A stretch of 64,000 nucleotides of DNA, taken from positions 1 to 64,000 of the forward strand of contig JAUTDX010002165.1 of the NCBI GenBank assembly GCA_030844895.1, in the 5' to 3' direction. The notes beneath the pieces were generated by a model. The model worked only from the letters and a program-made list of their open reading frames with translations. It ran no database searches and was not told the DNA's origin. The DNA is from Ambrosia x helenae (Eukaryota > Streptophyta > Magnoliopsida > Asterales > Asteraceae). The position numbers and the translations under genes are program-made. Below are positions 1 to 11,764 of this stretch, in pieces. How positions within the stretch are numbered: the stretch's first letter is position 1; every line of letters begins with the position of its first letter.

Positions 1-26
1 GAATGCTGAGACTGGTCCGAAAGTCA

Positions 27-1673
27 TCAAAGAGGACAACGTGGAAGACCCTTAGTGGAGATATCAGCGATCTGGTGACGAGACGGGACATGAAGCACGC
101 GAACATTACCCCTCTGAATTCTGTTCGCGAACAAAATGTATGTCGAGCTCGATATGCTTGGTGCGCTGGTGCTGCACTGGGTTGCCAGAGAGATAATAGC
201 ACTGATGTTATCACAGTACACTATCGAAGCCCGTGGTGATCGGATGCTGCAATTCCAGAAGAAGATTGCGAAGCCAGCATAGTTCAGCAACGACATTAGC
301 TACGCAACGATATTCAGCTTCAGCACTGGACCTGGAAATGGTAGACTGGCGCTTCGAAGACCACAAGATTAAGTTATCCCCAAGATAAACACAGTAACCT
401 GATGTAGAGCGTCGAGTATCTGGACATCCTGCCCAATCCGCATCAGTGTATGCAACAAGTGAGAAGGACTGAGCAGGTGTGAGATGAAGACCATAGTCAG
501 TGGTGCCCTGACATAGCGAAAATAATGCGTTTGAGCGCATTCCAGTGAGAGACTCGTGGCGCATGCATGTACATACATATCTGCTGAACAGCATAGGAGA
601 TGTCCGGTCTGGTAAATGTCAAGTACTGAAGAGCACCTGCCAGGCTGCGATAAGAAGAAGGGTCATCATAAAGGGGACCTGAATCGGCTGAGAGCTTGGA
701 TTGAGTATCCACAGGGGTGCCGCAGGTTTGCACGCATCCATAGCAGCCCATGAATTATGTCACGTGCATAAGACTGCTGAGACAAGTACATGTGTCACCG
801 GAGCGAGTAACCTGTATCCCCAAGAAGTAAGAAAGAGGACTCTAGATCCTTCATAGCAAATTCACCTGCAAGAGTAGTAAGAAGAGTCTGACGAAGACTA
901 TCATTAGATGTGGTGAGAATGATGTCGTCAACATAAATAAGAAGATAGGCAATGTCACTGCCATGTTTTGTATACAAACAGGGAGTTGTCTGACTTGCTT
1001 TGACGAAAACCCTGAGAAGTAACAAAGTCCGTAAACCGCTGGTACCAGGCCCGAGGTGCCTGTTTGAGACCATAAAGAGACTTTTTAAGAAGACACACAT
1101 GATCTGGAAAGTCCCGATGACGAAAACCAACAGGTTGATGCATGTACACGGTTTCAGCTAAGTTACCGTGCAGAAAGCATTAGTGACATCAAGCTGGTGA
1201 ATACTCCACGATTTTGCCAAGGCCAAAGTAAGAACAGTGCGAATAGTAGCCGGTTTGACAACCGGGCTAAATGTTTCTCCACAATCAACACCCTGTTCCT
1301 GTTTACGACCATCACACACCAAACGAGCCTTGTAACGCTCGAGACTGCCATCCGACCTGTACTTATGTTTAAATAGCCACATGCAACGAATAATGTTCAT
1401 ATCAGGGGTGCGAGGTACAAGTTCCCAAGTCTTATTTTTAATAAGGGCACTAAATTCGTTAGACATGGCATTGTACCACTCTGGAGTGGCTAAGGCAACC
1501 TGAGGGTTCTTAGGAATGGGTGCGATGGTGGTGGCATTGAGGTTGAAGTGTTGTTTTGGTTTGGTGATGCCGCTCATAGAGCGTGTGTGAATGGTTCGCA
1601 TAGGTGGGGGTGGTGTGAGGAGGTGGCGGTGTTGGGCCTGTGGCAGACTGTGGTGGAGATGTGGGCTGGTCAT
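27..1673 (-). pseudogene. copia reverse transcriptase and RNase H, broken into several frames
   Basis: Copies element RNA into DNA. Pieces in order on the minus strand are: NKTWELVPRT with YKARLVCDGRKQEQGVDCGE and HQLDVTNAFC (1673-1158), SLYGLKQAPRAWYQRF (1149-955), the catalytic YVDD box in YLLIYVDDIIL (about 940), LTFTRPDISYAVQQICMYMH (751-497), and the RNase H stretch YTDADWAGCPDTRRSTSGYC (594-211), ending with VYCDNISAI and HQIADISTKGLP (296-27). Each piece sits in a different frame from its neighbour, so there are at least four disruptions. The family is certain and function is lost. Confidence 0.9.
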
Positions 1674-1805
1674 GGGTGGCGGCCGATGTAGATGGGCTGG
1701 TGTGTGTTGCGAGTTAACGGGTAATGGGCCGGGAAAGAAGAGGGAAAGGGCTGCGGGCTGGAAGAGGGGGGTGAGGTGGGCTGGATGTGGTAGTGTGAGA
1801 TGGCC

Positions 1806-3440
1806 CTAGTAGGAGTAGGGGGTGGGGCCGAAGTGGCAGACGGCCAGCAGGTGGGTTGGGTGTTGGTGTTTTTTGCGTAAGGGGGTCCAAAACGAGTGGG
1901 TTGATGGTGGGGTTAAGGAACTCGTAGGAAGGAGGGGTGGTGGGTGATTGAATGGCATATGGGAAAATGGTTTCCTCGAAATAGACATGACGAGAATAAT
2001 CATTTGATGGGTGGTGAGGTCAAGGCATTTGTATCCCCGATGGTTAGAAGGGTAACCAAGGAAGACACAGGGATGGGAGCGGTAGTTGAGTTTGTGTATG
2101 GTGGTGGATGGGGTGAGTGGGTAACATAGGCATCCGAATACGCGAAGGTGATCGTATTCGGGAGTGACACGGTATAAGTGAGAAGTGGGGGAGCGGAACT
2201 GGCGTGTTTTGCTGGGAAGGATATTGAGTAGGTAAGTGGCGGTTTCAAGGGCATGGTGCCAGAAGGGGGGTGGTGGTAGGGCGGCTTGGGCAAGGAGAGT
2301 GCGTATCATGTTGTTTTTAGTGCGGATTTTGCGTTCAGCTTTTCCGTTTTGTGAGGACGTGTATGGACACGAAAAACGGAATTGCATACCATTTTGGTGA
2401 CAAAACGTGTAAAAGTTATTATTTGCATATTCTTTTCCGTTGTCACATTGTAATTGTTTAATGGTACGCTCAAATTGCGTTCGCACAAGGTGATGTAGTT
2501 GGGTGAAGGTGGGGAAAACTTGGGATTTATTAGCAAGGGGGAAGGTCCAAAGAAAATTGGTGAAGTCGTCTAGAAATAAAATGTAATATTTGTGACCACC
2601 TGTGCTAAGAATAGGTGAAGTCCAAAGATCACTATGTATTATATCAAACGGCAATTGAGTAAAATTAACAGAATCATTAAAAGGTAAGCGAATGCTTTTC
2701 CCAAAAACACATGATTGACATAATGTATTATTACTACGTTTGCTATAATCAATAAAAGACGACAACTTTAAAGACTGTAACAAGTTATTGCCAGGGTGAC
2801 CAAGCCTTTGATGCCAGCGATCTTGAGAAATGGTGGTGAGGGCCGTAGGTTGGTTGGATTGAAGCGGAAATGGTTGCGTGAGTGGGTAGAGATCGCCTGT
2901 GCTATTGCATCGTAGGATAGGAGCCCGAGTTTTGAGATCCTTCACAAGAAAACCAAAAGGGTCAAACTCAATAGAAACCAAATTATCAGTTGTAAGGCGA
3001 CGAACTGAAATTAGGTTTTTAATAATATTAGGGCAAAAAAGGACGTTGTTTAGTTTTAAAGGTGGGAAAGGGGGTGGTAGGGTCTGGTTGCCTATAGCCA
3101 AAACAGGGATTGACATGCCATTACCAACTATTATATTTTTATTAGTGCACGAATTAAACTTAGACGGGGAAAATATACCTTGCTGATTTGCCGAGTGAGA
3201 TGAGGCGCCTGAATCCATGACCCCGTGATCCGGTGGATTTAACGACATGGTGTATAGTGCCTGCTCAATGTCTGTTGGGGTATAACCTGTAACATGGGCC
3301 TGGTCGGGTCTGGAGCCCAATATCCCTGCACTGTTATTATTAGTGGGCGAGAGGGGTAGGGGCATGGGGGTTGGGCCTGTTGTGACTTCCATTGCTGATT
3401 TGGGCCTTGAAGCATTCCAGCCCATTGTGAAGCTGTCCAA
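1806..3440 (-). pseudogene. copia protease-integrase segment
   Basis: Processes the polyprotein and inserts the cDNA. The aspartic protease signature MDSGASSHSA comes first. It is followed by the GAG-pre-integrase zinc region (RWHQRLGHPG, then LCQSCVFGK) and the integrase core, with first D in IHSDLWTSP, second D in QCDNGKEYA and E in NGKAERKIRT, so all three catalytic acids are present. FGCLCYPLTP and HPCVFLGYP match the usual copia integrase tail. Reading is open for more than 1.4 kb, then frames change near 1985. A proline-rich linker leads toward reverse transcriptase in another frame. Confidence 0.9.
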
Positions 3441-4308
3441 TTGGCTGGAAAAACTATGTAGGGGTGTGTCGGCTGTGAGGATGAAAAAGGAGTACCTCTG
3501 TTCTGACCGGAAGCATTGCGACGGCGCCCCTGTCCCCGGCGTCCCTGACCACGAGAGCGAGTAGTGCCGGTCACCTGAGAAGGCTGAGACCCATGAGTAT
3601 GGTTGTTGTCGGCAACAGTAGCAGCAAGAGCAGTGGACGCTGACTGAGAATTCCGAGCAAGTTGAGACTTTTTGGTTGTTTCCTCCATGGTTAAGCGGGA
3701 ACGGATCTCGCTGAACGACGGGAGTGGTTCCTTGTTCCGAAGCACCGTGGAGATACCGTCATATTGCTCGGTTAAACCTGTTAAGACTTTAATGACAAGA
3801 ATGTGATCTTCGACAGGTGCGTCAACGCTGGCTAGTTGATCGGCGATGTGTTTGGCATGCTGGCAGTAGTCGGACATGTTCTGAAAATTGGCCAGATTGA
3901 GATTGGCGAATTGTTGTCCAAGAAAAATTAGCACGAGTCGTCTTGTTGTCGTTGAACTCGTTTTGCAGCAGGGTCCAGGCTTCATACGCGGACTGTCCTG
4001 GAACAAGGATGATGTGAAGAAGTGGCTGAGAGATAGTGGCGTATATCCACTGAAGAACAATAGCGTCGAGACGCGACCACAAGGCCTCGGCTTGGCTGAG
4101 GCAGCCGTTTTGTCAGCATCAGAAGAAGATGCGACGGCCGGGTTGGGACGAGGGTGAGAGGTGCTCGTGAACCTCGTAGGCACGGCAGTGAACCTGGAAC
4201 AGAGTGGCCCAGGCAGAAATAGTGTGGTGAGTCTTTTTCCAAGATGAATGGAATGTTGGTTTTGATGTTGGTGACCGCTAGGGCCGGGTGAAGAGTAGGG
4301 GAAGCCAT
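3360..4308 (-). pseudogene. copia gag (capsid), frameshifted
   Basis: Gag forms the retrotransposon capsid. The frame opens with MASPTLHPALAV at 4308, shifts frame near 4180-4230, and continues with a UBN2-type capsid region (QSAYEAWTLLQNEFND, then SDYCQHAKHIADQLASVDAP and LTGLTEQYDGISTVLRNK) and a basic R/G-rich tail (SRGQGRRGQGRRRN). No intact CCHC zinc knuckle was seen. A second frame change near 3350-3400 links it to the protease-integrase frame. At least two frameshifts make this a pseudogene. The family assignment is secure; the exact frameshift positions are approximate. Confidence 0.85.
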
Positions 4309-4427
4309 GAAAGGAGAGAAGGAAGAGGTAGGGGAAGGAAGAGGAGCCGCCGGACAGGGAGGTGTCTGCCGGAGAAGAAGAAGAGGACGGCGGCGGTAGG
4401 GTTAGGATCGGCTGGTATGTGATACCA

Positions 4428-4597
4428 TATAAGAATTGGTAATTGATTTCTTGAATTACAATGATAAATTACAAGATAATATATAGCCTAAAGACTATAA
4501 CAAGATCTCCACTATTTTAGGGAGGATACCAATTACAATTAATCTATAATCATTTACATAATTACATATACTCTATTAGTTTTTATATTTTCTAACT
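4428..4597 (-). repeat. Candidate 5' LTR of the copia element
   Basis: On the minus strand this stretch begins near GTTAGAAAATATAAAA, close to the usual TGTTAGAA copia LTR start, contains a TATA-like GCTATATATTATC, and stops where a degraded primer-binding site (TGGTATCAC) begins. About 170 bp is short for an LTR. The second LTR is not in the window, so the boundaries cannot be checked by comparison. Confidence 0.45.
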
Positions 4598-6306
4598 TTT
4601 TAAAAAGATTGCATTAGGAAATATCACTATTATTTTAGGGGTTTATCCACATCCCCTAACTTGAATTTAGAACATACATAACCATATGTTCCATCAATTT
4701 CTATAAACAATTCTGAGCATGTAGGGATTGAAAGAAGAAAATCAACAGAGAAACAATATGATAAATATGATCTTTTCCTTCTTGATATGTACTCACGTGA
4801 AAATAACAATTCAACTTCTTTTTTCCAATTAATCCAATTCTTTTCCGTTTTGATGGGCTTTTAGAATTCAAACTTCCATACATCTCATCGATTGAAAAAA
4901 AATGATAAGAATATATATAGTATTAACATGAGCCATCAAAATGAAAACATTTTAAAACTTGGATTATTTAAAACATTTTGAAGGACGGCCGCCCTGTTAA
5001 AGGGTAGCCGTGGATTCGAGTTTGGGGGGGGGGGGGGGGTATATTTTTTTCTCGGGGTATTTATTATAATATATACAATTTCTTGCACAGTGAACGTTGT
5101 GGTTTAGTGGTTGGTGTGCGTTCGAATCTCGGGTCAGCCTTGTTTTGTGTCGTTGTTTTCCTTCTTTTCTAGATTTTATTATTATTCACTTAGGCTCAAA
5201 TCCAATAACATGTTGGAGGTGGTTCCTACCATTTGTTTTTATGGTTTTCTACTGTAATGAATTGAACTTGTATCGACAATATCCATCACAACCCGCATGA
5301 AATCAAACTAGTTTAGATCTAATAGACTTAATTAGGTTATAACTTAATTTCTATTAAAATTAAAAACAGTTTGTTATTTTTCTTATTGTGAATTGTGATA
5401 AAAAAAAATGGGTCCCAACATTGTCTTCGATTCTAGAATCTCGACGACACTTCTTACGAGTACAAATTTTCAAATCATTATTAACATGTTATGGAAAATT
5501 TGTCTACATCACATTTACAAACCTTTGAATTTCATTTTGGTTTACAAATCATTATATTTTGTTTTTTATTGGAGTACATCAGAACTTTAGGGCCATGCCC
5601 GTTGGGTGAAAACTGAAAAGTAAAAACATTAAGTTTATCTAGAGCTTCCAAAGACCAATTTAATGATCAGTCAAAGATGTGAGATACACATATGTATTAA
5701 ATCAGTGATATATTTAAATATTAGAAAAAAATATTACGGTACCGAAACAAAAAAAAAATGTAATTACAAGAAAATAGTATAACAACCTAATTAAGCAAAG
5801 AGATATATAATTGCGGATGCGGATTATTTTTTATTTATAATATATGTTGGGAGTTAATCCTGTACGGTGCAAGTATTAATAGTTTTTTTTTTTTTTTACA
5901 GCAAAAAAAGTGTTGTTAATAATGGTACATCCACTTATTTCTATCTCTATATATACATTTGTATGTATAAAGAGATAAAGAGGAGGATGTGTCCCATTAT
6001 TGATTTAGGATGTCTACTAAGATCATCAAGAAAAAGGATTTGTAATTTGTGGAGGGTGGTAGGATTTGAAGTAGGGTTTTGTCTTTAGTGACAAAGAAGG
6101 ATTGTAGGTGGCGAGTGCTGAGCAACCTCCCTCATTTGGTTGCCTTGCTGGCCATGCATCTATAGACATATTCAATGCGTTTTTATCCTCAAAGTTCAGT
6201 GTACAAAACTTGGCAGGTTCACCAAATATTTATTAGACCCCCTTTTTTGGTCAACAATAATAAAAACTTTCAAGAAGCGCATTTAATTAAATTATTAACC
6301 TATTTA
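4598..6306. other. AT-rich intergenic stretch with a G16 run and a tRNA-like SINE head
   Basis: No gene is supported here. A run of 16 G lies at 5024-5039. At about 5096-5135, TGGTTTAGTGG followed by GTTCGAATCTC resembles the A and B boxes of RNA polymerase III promoters, as in tRNA-derived SINEs. The tail is undefined and no target-site duplication was found, so this is only suggestive. Open frames in this stretch are short and lack any recognisable motif. Confidence 0.4.
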
Positions 6307-6512
6307 GACCATGCGTAACTACGGAGGCATAAAGAAGGAGAGACATTTCTAGTATAATATATGTCCAAAGTGAAGAAAAAAATATAGAAAGTAGTGATTG
6401 AAATGGCATTAAGGAGTGTTAACCATTACACATTTTTTTAAATGAGAGCGTTATATATGATGTTATGTAGTGAAAAATGTCCACTAAAAGGCATTAACCA
6501 TTAGTATACTAT
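6307..6512. mobile_element. Harbinger-like MITE, older copy
   Basis: Starts GACCATGCGTAA after TTA and shows the same body as the clean copy at 48441-48702 (shared TTTCTAGTATAAT, ATATAGAAAGTA and TTAACCATTACACATTT). Its right terminal repeat is eroded (CCATTAGTATAC in place of CCATTACGCATGG). No coding capacity. The end is estimated by alignment to the better copy. Confidence 0.6.
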
Positions 6513-6833
6513 TTGATGACGTGTTGTCATTATAAGCTTTGCCGGACTATGTCTTTGCCAAAGAGTTTCCCTGTATACATATGCGTTCTCTTCGTATGAA
6601 CGAAGCAAACTCATACATATTATACCAACAACGATGTAAATATAAGTTATATATAACTAAGAGGACTTTTAACAACGAACATATTCATTGGCGGTTCTTC
6701 AATCGATGAAGGTAAAATCCTTTGTTAATCCGTTATTCGTCGGTGGTCGAGGAGTTGTTAAGAAATCCTGTGTGTGTGAATAGATCACATCACCGAAGGA
6801 TCAACATTCTACTTTATCAACGTAAATCAACAA

Positions 6834-8136
6834 CATATCACTAATACAATTTTACAATATGATATTAGTTATTTAATTTGTAAGCTTTCTTTAATACGCC
6901 TTCACATATGCAATTTTTTTTTTATTTTGGCTATGTATCCATAATTGATGAATTTTAATATTCTCTAAACATTATTTCTAATGTTTTTATTTTTACAATT
7001 AGTATATGGCTTAAAACCCACATAGAACTCAAAATCTCAAATCTTTGGTTTTGCAACATAATTGGAACCCATTGGTTCTAACAAAGTTTAATCATTAATT
7101 AAAAGTGATGATTCTAACCTATTAGATAGTAAAACACAAAAACAATCGTTGATTTTCAGAATTCATATATGGCTTCATAAACCTATCAAATTAAACCTTT
7201 ACATATTAAAGGGTTAAATGGAGGAAATCTTACCAAGTAAATTTCTGCATCCACTCTCTTGGTTTGTTTATTTCTCCATGAACACTCACACATGTATTGA
7301 TTTTGAATTTTAGTTTGTCAACAAAGAGTATTGATGACTTTTAATTTTACTAGCTTTCCAGATTTTATAAAGTTTAGAATTTGAAGGGGAAATGATACAA
7401 ATTTTTTAAAAAAAAAACATATCAAGTAATTAGTTTGATAGTTTTGTATGCACGTAATTTAAGCATGTATATGTAAGAAACATATCACTAATACAATTTT
7501 ACAATATGATATTAGTTATTTAATTTGTAAGCTTTCTTTAATACGCCTTCACATATGCAAATTTTTTTTTTATTTTGGCTATGTATCCATAATTGATGAA
7601 TTTTAATATTCTCTAATCATTATTTCTAATGTTTTTATTTTTACAATTAGTATGTGGCTCAAAACCCACGTAGAACTCAAAATCTCAAATCTTAATTTGG
7701 TTTTGCAACATAATTGGAAACCATTGGTTCTAACAAAGTTTAATCATTAATTAAAAGTGATGATTCTAACCTATTAGATAGTAAAACACTAAAACAACCG
7801 TTGATTTTCAGAATTCATATATGGCTTCATAAACCTATCAAATTAAACCTTTACATATTAAAGGGTTAAATGGAGGAAATCTTAATTACCAAGTAAATTT
7901 CTGCATCCACTCTCTTGGTTTGTTTATTTCTCCACGAACACTCACACATGCATTGATTTTGAATTTTAGATTGTCAACAAAGAGAAGTGACTTTTAATTT
8001 TCCTAGCTTTCCAGATTTTATAAAGTTTAGAATTTGAAGGGGAAATGATACAAAATTTTAAAAAAAAAAACATATTAAGTAATTAGTTTGAGAGTTTTGT
8101 GTGCACGTAATTTAAGCATGTATATGTAAGAAACAT
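6834..8136. repeat. Direct tandem duplication, unit about 647 bp
   Basis: The block beginning CATATCACTAATACAATTTT at 6834 restarts at 7481 and runs to GTATATGTAAGAAACAT near 8136. The units are very alike by eye over their whole length, differing by scattered substitutions and small indels (for example an extra AATT near 7693). There is no gene, no terminal inverted repeat and no LTR-type ends, so a local tandem duplication fits better than transposition. Confidence 0.9.
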
Positions 8137-10541
8137 AAAATTTTGAAAATATGAATCAACTGATAAAAAAAATCCAATGATTTAGATTTGTTGTTCTTGT
8201 TCTTTACATAGTTTGATGATTTTTATTTTTTTGTTTTTTAGTGTTGTGGAGCAGAAAAAAAAAGTGTGTTTGGTAGTGTAAGTGGGCTTAATGTGTGTGG
8301 TGGAACTTGAGCCATGCTGGAAGATGAGCGGGCACAAACGGTGACATGGCATGGTCCGTTATCCGAGCTAGCAGATCCATTTCACGGTATGGTAGTGTAA
8401 GAAACCCGATATCTCAGATAGCGAAACTCCTTCAAGATTCTGCAACTTTGTTAGGCTATGCCAATACATGATGCACATTTTTTATGCGCTATCCCAAGAA
8501 AAACCCATCTCCGTTAACAGATACTGATAATGATTTCACATAGTTTTACAATTTGAAAACAATGATATCTTGATCACTCCGCATTAACAACTTCTCACTA
8601 TACGATTGTTCAATACTTGTTTACCCAACTCGTTAAGAACTTAATGGAACCATTCAAATGTTTTTTTTTAGTTGATCAACAAACACTCTTAAATCTGAAT
8701 GATTAAGAGGCTAACAAATAGCCCCTAAGTCAAGGCCTTCACCTGTACTCTAAAATGACATTTTACATATACATTTGATAATTAATCAAGCGGCCAATAT
8801 TGTGTGACAATAACCCATCTAGGTACATACTAAGTGTTTATTTTCCTAAAAGAGATTAAGACCACAACACTACGTATACAAAAGTATGTATTACTCATAT
8901 ACACAATAACTAAAGCAAATATAAGCGTACAAAAAAGACTATCTAAATAACAATTTTATACACATCCACAAAGTTTATACTTGCAGTCGCTTAGGAATAA
9001 CATAAACTATTTATTTGTTTAAATGCAACTGCAAATCTGAATCAATTTCTTTGTATATATAAAATATAAACCGTATATATGTAATGTAATTTTTCCCTAT
9101 GTTATCAAGAATTGTACCCCAAACTTACCCTCGTCGAGCAAATGAAACTCACTTATTTTGCAAGCTAGAATTATGTGATGTGAAGTTGGTTTGAAGATGA
9201 AGAAAATGAAGACAGTATAAATGAAGACATTATTATGACCACATAAAAACAATACTTTCCATACGTACTATTCTTTTTCCTTTTTGTCTCCAAACTATCA
9301 TCAATACCCAATGATATGCTTTATACTTGCTTGTCTATATATCTTCAGTTATCCAACTAAGAAGCAACTAATATAAAACTCAAATAATTACATACATATA
9401 TATTGAGATATAAATAGGGATGAGATTAATTAAAAATACGTACCCTTGAGTTGTAGAAACTCTATGGTGACCATTGATCAACCAACATCATCAACGGTTG
9501 AGATTGATCTGGTTATTTTATATTATTAAATTAGATGTTCTTTTTATTTGTAAGTCTCCCGAAGGGCACTATCATCCATATTGATAGTGAGTGTTGGGAA
9601 AAGAGAGATTCATGCAGATCGAGCAAACCATTCCCCTCACAAACCCGTCAAATTTCTTACCATCAACCACGTTACACTGTGGTTTAATTAGAAAATATCT
9701 TTCATTTCTTTCATAGAAAATTTGTCATCTTCTCCTCATACAGAGATCTTAATCTGATCGGTGAGTTTAAGCTAAATTTCTTCGTCAGTCGGTTCAGGAA
9801 AGTGAATCATATTGTTATTTGATATACTTTTTTATAGTGATAATGCTAGATGTGATTAATTAATAGTTACCCAACAAGATTTGAGTCGTGTATACCCAAC
9901 GAGTAATTTTTTTAAATTTACAAGTTTATCTAAACCCAATGAGTATACACGATATTCGATGGGTAATTACGCAAAACCCCGCAAGTAATGTTTATTAGAT
10001 TATCTAATTGGGTTTGGGGTTTGGAATACCTAAACTCGTACCAAACACGACCCATTGTCTTCCCTACAAATGGGGAGGGTGGGAGGCAAACCTTACATCT
10101 ATGTTTGGGGATAAAGATGTTGCTTTCAGAGAGACGGCCAACTCCAAATAAACAACATACCAACTTGCATGACTATAAATAGATATCACATCACTAGTTT
10201 ATCCTCCAGGAGCTTCCCAGGATAGACAAATACAATATGAAGTGACAAAATGTGTATACCATAAAAAGAATAAGCCTTTTTCTAAGAATTTTTTTTGTAA
10301 AGGATCAACATTCGAGTGAAGTCTCCGTATAACTTTGTCATTTCCTCAAGACAGTCTAAAACTGCGACGTGACCGGATTAGCAACCATAGTCAACTTGTC
10401 ACAAATTTAGCGACCAAAACAAAATGAGCCACAAAATTAGCAACGAAATCAAATTGATCACGAAAATTAGCAAGCATAGTGACACTAGCACTTAAATAAA
10501 CTGGTTGCAAAATTAGTTACTGATAATGATTCGATCACAAA
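8137..10541. other. AT-rich intergenic stretch, no supported gene
   Basis: Only short, motif-free open frames occur. Between 10380 and 10530 there are repeated phrases such as CACAAATTTAGCGACC and CACAAAATTAGCAACG, reminiscent of subterminal repeats of CACTA transposons, but no CACTA terminus was found next to them. Confidence 0.5.
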
Positions 10542-10840
10542 TATTGATGAGCATACTGCCCCGAATTCTGAACTGATACCCATCCCGAACCGATACCGCA
10601 CCGAACCCATACCGTACCTAGGGTATTCGGTATCGGTACCCACATTTAGTGGTTTCCGGTTTTGGTATTAACCGGTATCGGTACAGGATCGGTATGGTAT
10701 CGGTATTTTAAGGTAAAATTCCGATACCAGACTTGTACCGTACCGATACCGAACCGAACCGTATGTTTTCGGTATCAGTATTGGTTTTTGAGAGTTTTTG
10801 TGATCGGTACCGTAGCAATCCCGTCCCGATCTCATCCCTA
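10542..10840. mobile_element. hAT-type MITE (GGTATCGGTA-rich family), copy 1
   Basis: Ends are TATTGATGAGCA and GATCTCATCCCTA, an eroded inverted pair. The interior is dominated by CGGTATCGGTA and its complement. Flanking 8-mers ATCACAAA and GTCACAAA (7 of 8 identical) form the target-site duplication expected of hAT elements. It has the same family body as 55591-55851, including GTATTTTAAGGTAAAAT. No coding capacity. Confidence 0.8.
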
Positions 10841-10879
10841 GTCACAAACACAGCAACCACATTAGCTACTTTCGTTAAT

Positions 10880-11760
10880 TTGAAGAGTTGAGATCATTTT
10901 GAGAGAAAAATCAAATATTAAATTAAGGAAAGGGTATAAAAGGAAAAGCCACATTTGTTGATTTTTTCTCTCCACATGCGAAGCACATGTCAATTCTCCC
11001 ATCATTTTAAAATGTCTATAACCTTTTCATATGATACTTTTTAAAAAAATCACCATATTAACAAACGTTTTTTTATCTTTAATATGAGTATCATATTTCT
11101 ATACAAAAATTAAAAAACAAAAACGTGTTAATTAGGTTTTTTTTACTCCATTGGGTTACATGTGTGTTAGACATATGTTCATTATGTTTTTTAGTCTTCA
11201 AATGATTTAACTTTGTCGATAGGGTTTTTAGTATAATTTTCATTGTGTTTTATTTTATGTTGTTTATTGTGTTTTACACAACTAGATTTTTTGTTTATAG
11301 CGTACATTGTGTTTTACTTTATTGTTCATTGTGTTTTAGTAAGTTGTTCATTTTGTTTTAAAAATGTTTTCTGTTGTCTTTTAATTTGTTGTTCCTTGTG
11401 TTGTATACCCTGTTATTCATTGTGTTTTTAATTGGATACTCATTATGTTTTACGTTTTCTCCATTATGTCTTACGTAACTGAGTTTTTTTTTTCAAATGT
11501 ATAACAATAGGCTACTCATATTAAAGATAAAAAGACACTCGATTTTATGGTATAATTTTGTTATAAAAAGATGGCGTATAAAAAGTTACGGACGTTTCAA
11601 AATGAGAAGAAAAGAGCATGTGACTTGTATGTGCATATACTTTTTTCCTCTCTTTTGGATTAAACTACGTACCCTTACTAGTTTTTTTCCTTGGACACAT
11701 GTCACTCTATAGTGGTTTCTCAACCTTCTCATTTTTATTAGTCTTTGTAGGTTAACTCAA
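10880..11760. mobile_element. Non-autonomous element with long inverted arms and a repetitive core
   Basis: The left arm (about 10974-11110, with TTTATCTTTAATATGAGTA) and the right arm (about 11505-11650, with TACTCATATTAAAGATAAA) are inverted copies, and weaker matching extends outward. Between them, 11180-11470 holds degenerate reiterations of TTCATTGTGTTTTA. This structure fits a MULE- or foldback-like non-autonomous element. Exact ends and target duplication were not resolved. Confidence 0.55.
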
Positions 11761-11764
11761 CCCT

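Larger units (their letters stand above)
1..4597 (-). mobile_element. Decayed Ty1/copia LTR retrotransposon, cut by the window edge
   Basis: Read on the minus strand, the order is candidate 5' LTR (about 4597-4428), primer-binding-like TGGTATCA at 4427, gag (from 4308), protease, integrase, reverse transcriptase and RNase H (down to about 27). Integrase before reverse transcriptase defines the Ty1/copia superfamily. The coding part is broken by several frameshifts, so the copy is not expected to be active. The 3' LTR lies outside the window. Base composition of the gag-pol part is clearly richer in GC than the flanking intergenic DNA. Confidence 0.93.

Noticed and set aside
5090..5140. tRNA gene
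   Set aside because: A and B box-like words exist, but no cloverleaf with acceptor stem pairing could be drawn; kept only as a possible SINE head.
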